From an uncultured Eubacterium sp. (lineage in GTDB: Bacteria; Bacillota; Clostridia; Lachnospirales; Lachnospiraceae): a DNA stretch of 9,945 bases. Shown piece by piece: positions 6,563 through 9,945 of the stretch. The DNA is taken from NCBI GenBank assembly GCA_910579075.1, contig CAJTSV010000128.1:1-9945 (forward strand), in the 5' to 3' direction. The notes under the pieces were generated by a model. That model was not told the DNA's origin. It saw only the letters and a program-made list of their open reading frames with translations, and ran no database searches. Both the position numbers and the translations under genes were made by a program. Position 1 is the first letter of the stretch, and the number at the start of each line of letters is the position of its first letter.

Positions 6563-6564
6563 GG

Positions 6565-6613
6565 AAACGGCTGGTTTGTCACCCGATTCGATGTCGGGAA
6601 GCCAGCCGTTTTG
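6565..6613 (+). terminator. Hairpin terminator after the kinase gene
   Basis: AAACGGCTGG (6565-6574) pairs perfectly with CCAGCCGTTT (6602-6611), extended inward by three pairs including a G-T. After a 4-base bulge an inner stem CCCGA/TCGGG (6582-6586, 6594-6598) closes a 7-base loop. The 3' arm ends in TTTTGTT. This would end most transcripts of the regulator-kinase unit and leave the transporter genes to their own promoter. Confidence 0.75.
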
Positions 6614-6614
6614 T

Positions 6615-6620
6615 TATGAT
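6615..6620 (+). promoter_or_regulatory. Candidate -10 element of the transporter promoter
   Basis: TATGAT, 40 bases before the ATG at 6660. The position 17 bp upstream (6592-6597, TGTCGG) is a poor -35, which fits a promoter needing an activator such as the response regulator. It overlaps the 3' edge of the terminator. Confidence 0.4.
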
Positions 6621-6643
6621 ATCCATGTAAACAAAAACAGTTC

Positions 6644-6650
6644 AGGGAGG
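6644..6650 (+). promoter_or_regulatory. Ribosome binding site deciding the ATPase start
   Basis: AGGGAGG lies 9 bases before the ATG at 6660. An in-frame TTG at 6576 would add 28 residues encoded by the terminator hairpin and is rejected. Confidence 0.85.
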
Positions 6651-6659
6651 TTACAAAAT

Positions 6660-7424
6660 ATGGCAATTTTAGAGGCACAGTGTCTGAAAAAAATATATAC
6701 GACCCGTTTTGGGGGAAATCAGGTGCAGGCATTGACAAATGTATCTTTTTCTGTGGAGCAGGGAGAATATGTGGCGATTATGGGCGAATCCGGTTCGGGA
6801 AAAACGACGCTGTTAAATATTCTTGCAGCGTTAGACCGCCCGACCGGGGGCCAGGTACTTCTGGACGGAAAGAGCATGTCCAAGGTCCGGGAAAAAGAAA
6901 TGACAGCATTCCGCAGAAATAACCTGGGATTTGTATTTCAGGATTTTAACCTGCTCGATACGTTTTCTTTGCAGGACAATATTTTTCTGCCGCTTGTGCT
7001 GGGCGGCAAATCGTATGAGGAGATGAACGGGCGGCTGGTGCCGATTGCAAACAGGCTTGGCATTGCAAATATTCTCTCGAAGTTCCCATATGAGGTGTCC
7101 GGCGGTCAGAAACAGAGGGCAGCGGTTGCGCGTGCACTGATTACAAAGCCGAAGCTGGTGCTTGCGGATGAACCGACAGGTGCTCTGGACTCCCGTTCTG
7201 CGGACGGGCTGCTGCGTATTTTTAACGAGATTAACAATGACGGACAGACAATCCTGATGGTTACGCATTCCGCAAAAGCAGCAAGCCATGCGGGCCGGGT
7301 CCTGTTTATCAAGGATGGCGAGGTATTTCATCAGATTTACCGGGGCAGCAGCTCTAATGAGCAGATGTATCAGAAAATATCAGATACGCTGACTCTGCTG
7401 GCTACAGGGGGTGAGAGAAGATGA
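6660..7424 (+). CDS. bceA: BceA-like ABC transporter ATPase
   Basis: ATPase subunit (254 residues) of a Bce-type antimicrobial-peptide transporter. Walker A GESGSGKTT at 42-50, Q-loop Gln94 in FVFQDFNLLDTFS, signature VSGGQKQR from 146, Walker B LVLADEPTGALDS from 166 with catalytic Glu171, and H-loop His203 in MVTHS. FQDFNLLDTFSLQDNIFLPLVL is strongly typical of the BceA family. By family, with BceB it frees lipid II-cycle intermediates from bound peptides such as bacitracin, and its activity is the signal read by the kinase. It overlaps the permease gene by 4 bp (ATGA), implying coupled translation. It probably has its own promoter (see operator and -10 entries). Confidence 0.96.
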   Translation: MAILEAQCLKKIYTTRFGGNQVQALTNVSFSVEQGEYVAIMGESGSGKTTLLNILAALDRPTGGQVLLDGKSMSKVREKEMTAFRRNNLGFVFQDFNLLDTFSLQDNIFLPLVLGGKSYEEMNGRLVPIANRLGIANILSKFPYEVSGGQKQRAAVARALITKPKLVLADEPTGALDSRSADGLLRIFNEINNDGQTILMVTHSAKAASHAGRVLFIKDGEVFHQIYRGSSSNEQMYQKISDTLTLLATGGERR

Positions 7425-9415
7425 GAATCGGGTTTTATCCAAAGCTTGCGGCAAGCAATATCAGAAAAAACCGGAAAACATATATTCCATACGTGTTTAC
7501 GTGTATTCTGACGATTGCGATGTTTTATATTGTAAAATCCCTGTCCTTAAATCCGGGCATTGACGAGATGGCTGGCGGCGATACGATTTCGTATACCATG
7601 CTGCTGGGCAGCTGGGTTGTGGCGCTGTTTGCATTTCTTTTCCTGTATTATACGCACAGCTTTTTAATCAAGCGCAGAAAGAAAGAGTTTGGCGTGTTTA
7701 ATATTCTTGGGATGGAAAAACGGCATCTGGCAGCAGTGCTTTCGTGGGAAACCGTGTATGTTTTCCTGCTCAGCCTCACAGCAGGAATCGGGCTTGGAAT
7801 TGCCCTGGATAAAATGATGTTCCTGCTGATTGGAAAGCTGCTGGGCGTGGACGTGGTTCTTGGATTTTTTATTTCATCCAAAACGATTCTAATGACCGTG
7901 GAACTGTTTGCAGCAATTTTTGTGCTGATTTTGCTGAATTCTGTATTGCAGATTCATATTTCAAACCCGATAGAGCTGCTTCAGGCGGGGAGTGCGGGTG
8001 AAAAAGAGCCGAAGACGAAATGGCTGATGGCGCTGCTTGGACTGGCCTGTACCGCAGCCGGCTATGCGATTGCGATTACGGTACAAGATCCGGTGGCGTC
8101 GGTGATGCTGTTTTTCGTAGCGGTTTTGCTGGTCATTGCAGGTACTTATATGCTGTTTACGGCGGGCAGCATCGCCTTTTTGAAAATGCTGCGCAGGAAT
8201 AAAAAATATTATTATAAAACAAGGCATTTTACAAGCGTTTCCGGCATGATTTACCGGATGAAACAGAATGCGGCAGGCCTTGCAAATATCTGCATTCTTT
8301 CTACAATGGTGCTTGTCATGGTGTCTGCGACCTGTTCGATGGTAATCGGGCTGGAAGATATTTTAAATATGCGCTACCCAACGGATTTTTCCGTTGTTTC
8401 CAGCGACCTGGATGCATCGCGCAGGGATGAAATGACGGAAATGGTAAAGCAGCTGCAAACGAAAGAGAATCTGCAGGTAAAAGATGAAACCAGCTATGCC
8501 TATCTGACCTTTTCTGCATACCGTGACCACGATACGTTTCATGTGGGAAGGAATGAAAATATTACCCTGATAGATTCGCCGAATGAATTATTTTTTATGC
8601 TGCTTTCGGATTATAATACGATTAACGGGGAAAACCGGACACTGGATAAGGATGAGGTTCTTATAACGTCCCTGCGGACGTCGTATGACGAGCCGGTGCT
8701 GAACCTGTTTGATAAGAAATACCGGATAGCCGGGAAAGCGGATGATTTTGCCGGAAACGGCACTATCGCAGCTGCCATGCTGGATGCGCATATTATTGTT
8801 GTGCCGGATATGGATGTCATGCAGGAGCTGTATGAACAGCAGAAGGCAGCGTATGGAGACAGGGGCAGCGATATCCGCTGGCTGTATGGATTTAACAGCG
8901 GCAGCGGAAGTGAACAGCAGAAAGCATTTTATGAGAAACTGTCGAAAATGCTCAAGGAACAGAAGTTTGGGGCATATGCAGAATCGAAGGAAGAAGCGAG
9001 CATGTCATTTAAAAGCCTTTACGGCGGATTTTTCTTTATCGGAATGTTTTTAAGCGTGCTGTTTGTAATGGCCACGGTGCTGATTATTTATTACAAGCAG
9101 ATTTCGGAAGGGTATGATGATAAGGCCCGTTTTGAGATTATGCAGAAGGTAGGAATGGAGCTGCGTGAGGTAAAGGCTTCGATACGTTCGCAGGTGCTGA
9201 TGGTGTTTTTCCTGCCGCTGGCTGTAGCGGGCATTCATGTGACGGCCGCATTCCCGCTGATATCCAGAATTATGGCGCTGCTGAATTTTGTTAATGTGCG
9301 GCTGCATATCATATGCACGGCAGGGGTGTTTCTTATTTTTGGCGGGATGTATGTAGTGATTTATATTATGACAGCAAGGGTGTATTACCGGATTGTAAGC
9401 AGGAAGGATTCCTGA
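7421..9415 (+). CDS. bceB: BceB-like ABC transporter permease (FtsX family)
   Basis: Membrane permease of 664 residues, the usual length of BceB proteins. Ten helices can be placed: about 21-41, 57-77, 107-127, 158-178, 199-220, 226-247, 286-308, then 537-560, 593-617 and 630-653. Between helices 7 and 8 lies an extracellular domain of about 225 residues (311-535), the large loop that marks Bce-type permeases and is thought to bind the peptide or its lipid complex. The FtsX coupling motif KRRKKEFGVFNILGMEKRHL is at 84-103, followed by SNPIELLQAG (181-190), both well conserved in the family. It is intact and ends 19 bp before the stop of a convergent gene. Peptide specificity cannot be read from sequence. 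Confidence 0.96.
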   Translation: MRIGFYPKLAASNIRKNRKTYIPYVFTCILTIAMFYIVKSLSLNPGIDEMAGGDTISYTMLLGSWVVALFAFLFLYYTHSFLIKRRKKEFGVFNILGMEKRHLAAVLSWETVYVFLLSLTAGIGLGIALDKMMFLLIGKLLGVDVVLGFFISSKTILMTVELFAAIFVLILLNSVLQIHISNPIELLQAGSAGEKEPKTKWLMALLGLACTAAGYAIAITVQDPVASVMLFFVAVLLVIAGTYMLFTAGSIAFLKMLRRNKKYYYKTRHFTSVSGMIYRMKQNAAGLANICILSTMVLVMVSATCSMVIGLEDILNMRYPTDFSVVSSDLDASRRDEMTEMVKQLQTKENLQVKDETSYAYLTFSAYRDHDTFHVGRNENITLIDSPNELFFMLLSDYNTINGENRTLDKDEVLITSLRTSYDEPVLNLFDKKYRIAGKADDFAGNGTIAAAMLDAHIIVVPDMDVMQELYEQQKAAYGDRGSDIRWLYGFNSGSGSEQQKAFYEKLSKMLKEQKFGAYAESKEEASMSFKSLYGGFFFIGMFLSVLFVMATVLIIYYKQISEGYDDKARFEIMQKVGMELREVKASIRSQVLMVFFLPLAVAGIHVTAAFPLISRIMALLNFVNVRLHIICTAGVFLIFGGMYVVIYIMTARVYYRIVSRKDS

Positions 9416-9458
9416 CGGCCACGGCTGCATCGCGCTAAGAAGCAGCGATGCGGCCGTC
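9414..9458 (+). terminator. Possible bidirectional hairpin between convergent genes
   Basis: GACGGCC (9414-9420) plus GCATCGC (9427-9433) pair with GCGATGC (9445-9451) plus GGCCGTC (9452-9458), 14 pairs with a 6-base bulge on one side and an 11-base loop. The left arm starts in the permease stop codon and the right arm lies inside the end of the - strand gene. No T run follows on either strand, so termination is likely but not certain. Confidence 0.45.
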
Positions 9459-9945
9459 TTCGATGCGCACAATGCGGTCAGCCATCTGGGCGATTTCGGG
9501 ATTGTGCGTAATCATGACGATTGTCTGGCAAAATTCCTGGCTGGTCATTTTTAACAGGCCGATGACGTCATTGCTGGTCTTGGAATCCAGGTTTCCGGTC
9601 GGCTCATCGGCGAGGATGATAGCCGGCTTGGAAGCCAGGGCGCGGGCAATGGCCACGCGCTGCTGCTGGCCGCCCGAAAGGCTGTTTGGAAGGCTGTCCA
9701 GCCGGTTTTCCAGCCCCAGAAGCCGGACGGCGTTGCGGATAAAGGCTTTGTCGGGCTGCTGCCCGTCGAGGGCGATTGGAAATACGATGTTTTCCCATAC
9801 GGTAAGTACCGGTATCAGGTTATAGTTCTGAAAGATAAAGCCGATTTTTCTGCGCCGGAAAATGGCGGCCTGTTCACTGTCCAGGCTGGCAAGCTCGGTA
9901 TGGTCTATCTGGATGCTGCCCTCGTCCGGGGGGTCCAGTCCGCCC
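9435..9945 (-). CDS. MacB/LolD-type ABC transporter ATPase, partial (N-terminus outside window)
   Basis: Only the C-terminal 169 residues are in the window; the frame stays open to the right edge, where sequence begins GGLDPPDEGS. Seen in order (visible numbering): Q-loop FIFQNYNLIPVLTVWENI (Gln39), signature LSGGQQQR (89-96), Walker B IILADEPTGNLDS (109-121), and H-loop MITHNPEIAQMADRI near the end. Walker A lies outside. FQNYNLIPVLTVWEN and EPTGNLDSKTS are typical of the MacB/LolD group that pairs with FtsX-like permeases; the partner gene is not visible and may lie to the right. The gene is convergent with the Bce operon, and its third codon positions are clearly richer in G and C than those of its neighbours. 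Confidence 0.93.
   Translation of the reverse strand, partial: GGLDPPDEGSIQIDHTELASLDSEQAAIFRRRKIGFIFQNYNLIPVLTVWENIVFPIALDGQQPDKAFIRNAVRLLGLENRLDSLPNSLSGGQQQRVAIARALASKPAIILADEPTGNLDSKTSNDVIGLLKMTSQEFCQTIVMITHNPEIAQMADRIVRIEDGRIAAS

Noticed and set aside
6576..6659. N-terminal extension of the BceA-like ATPase from a TTG start
   Set aside because: The extra codons are the terminator hairpin and promoter region; a strong AGGGAGG site marks the ATG at 6660.
8742..9053. Alternative-frame ORF inside the BceB-like gene
   Set aside because: A shadow frame of the intact permease extracellular domain; composition is unlike a real protein.

Overview
The window looks like chromosomal DNA of a low-to-mid GC Gram-positive gut-type Clostridium relative, most likely Lachnospiraceae. 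This is inferred from AGGAGG-type ribosome binding sites, compact same-strand operons, a YtrA-type GntR regulator beside paired ABC ATPases, and a full Bce-type antimicrobial-peptide module whose proteins carry family-typical motifs. I could not run a search, so the taxon is a guess. Almost everything is on the + strand; only the last ~510 bases hold a convergent gene.

Layout: (1) 1-3536 is a Ytr-like operon: ABC ATPase, six-helix permease, GntR/YtrA repressor, second ABC ATPase, short four-helix membrane protein. The first ATPase begins inside a 39-bp in-frame tandem repeat that runs off the left edge, and its 3' end is copied once more, directly downstream, in front of the permease. (2) 3537-3754 is a short intergenic region with a good vegetative promoter (TCGACA-N17-TATAAT). 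(3) 3755-9415 is a Bce-type module: BceR-like response regulator, an unrecognised 223-residue protein, a 345-bp purine-rich gap built on a 37-bp tandem repeat, BceS-like intramembrane-sensing kinase, a hairpin terminator with a candidate BceR site beside it, then a BceA-like ATPase and BceB-like permease overlapping by 4 bp. (4) 9435-9945 is the C-terminal two thirds of a MacB/LolD-type ABC ATPase on the - strand, truncated by the window edge and visibly richer in G+C.

How the parts work together: the Bce-like transporter (BceAB) would serve both as the sensor feeding the short-loop kinase and as the resistance pump against cell-wall-targeting peptides. The response regulator would then switch on the transporter genes from the promoter region just upstream of the ATPase. 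The Ytr-like operon is of the type usually autorepressed by its YtrA regulator and induced by cell-envelope stress. The neighbourhood therefore reads as an envelope-stress or antibiotic-response island.

The known parts are ordinary families. The unusual parts are the unrecognised gene and repeat array inserted between the regulator and kinase genes, and the clustering of at least three separate tandem duplications at gene starts, ends and spacers.
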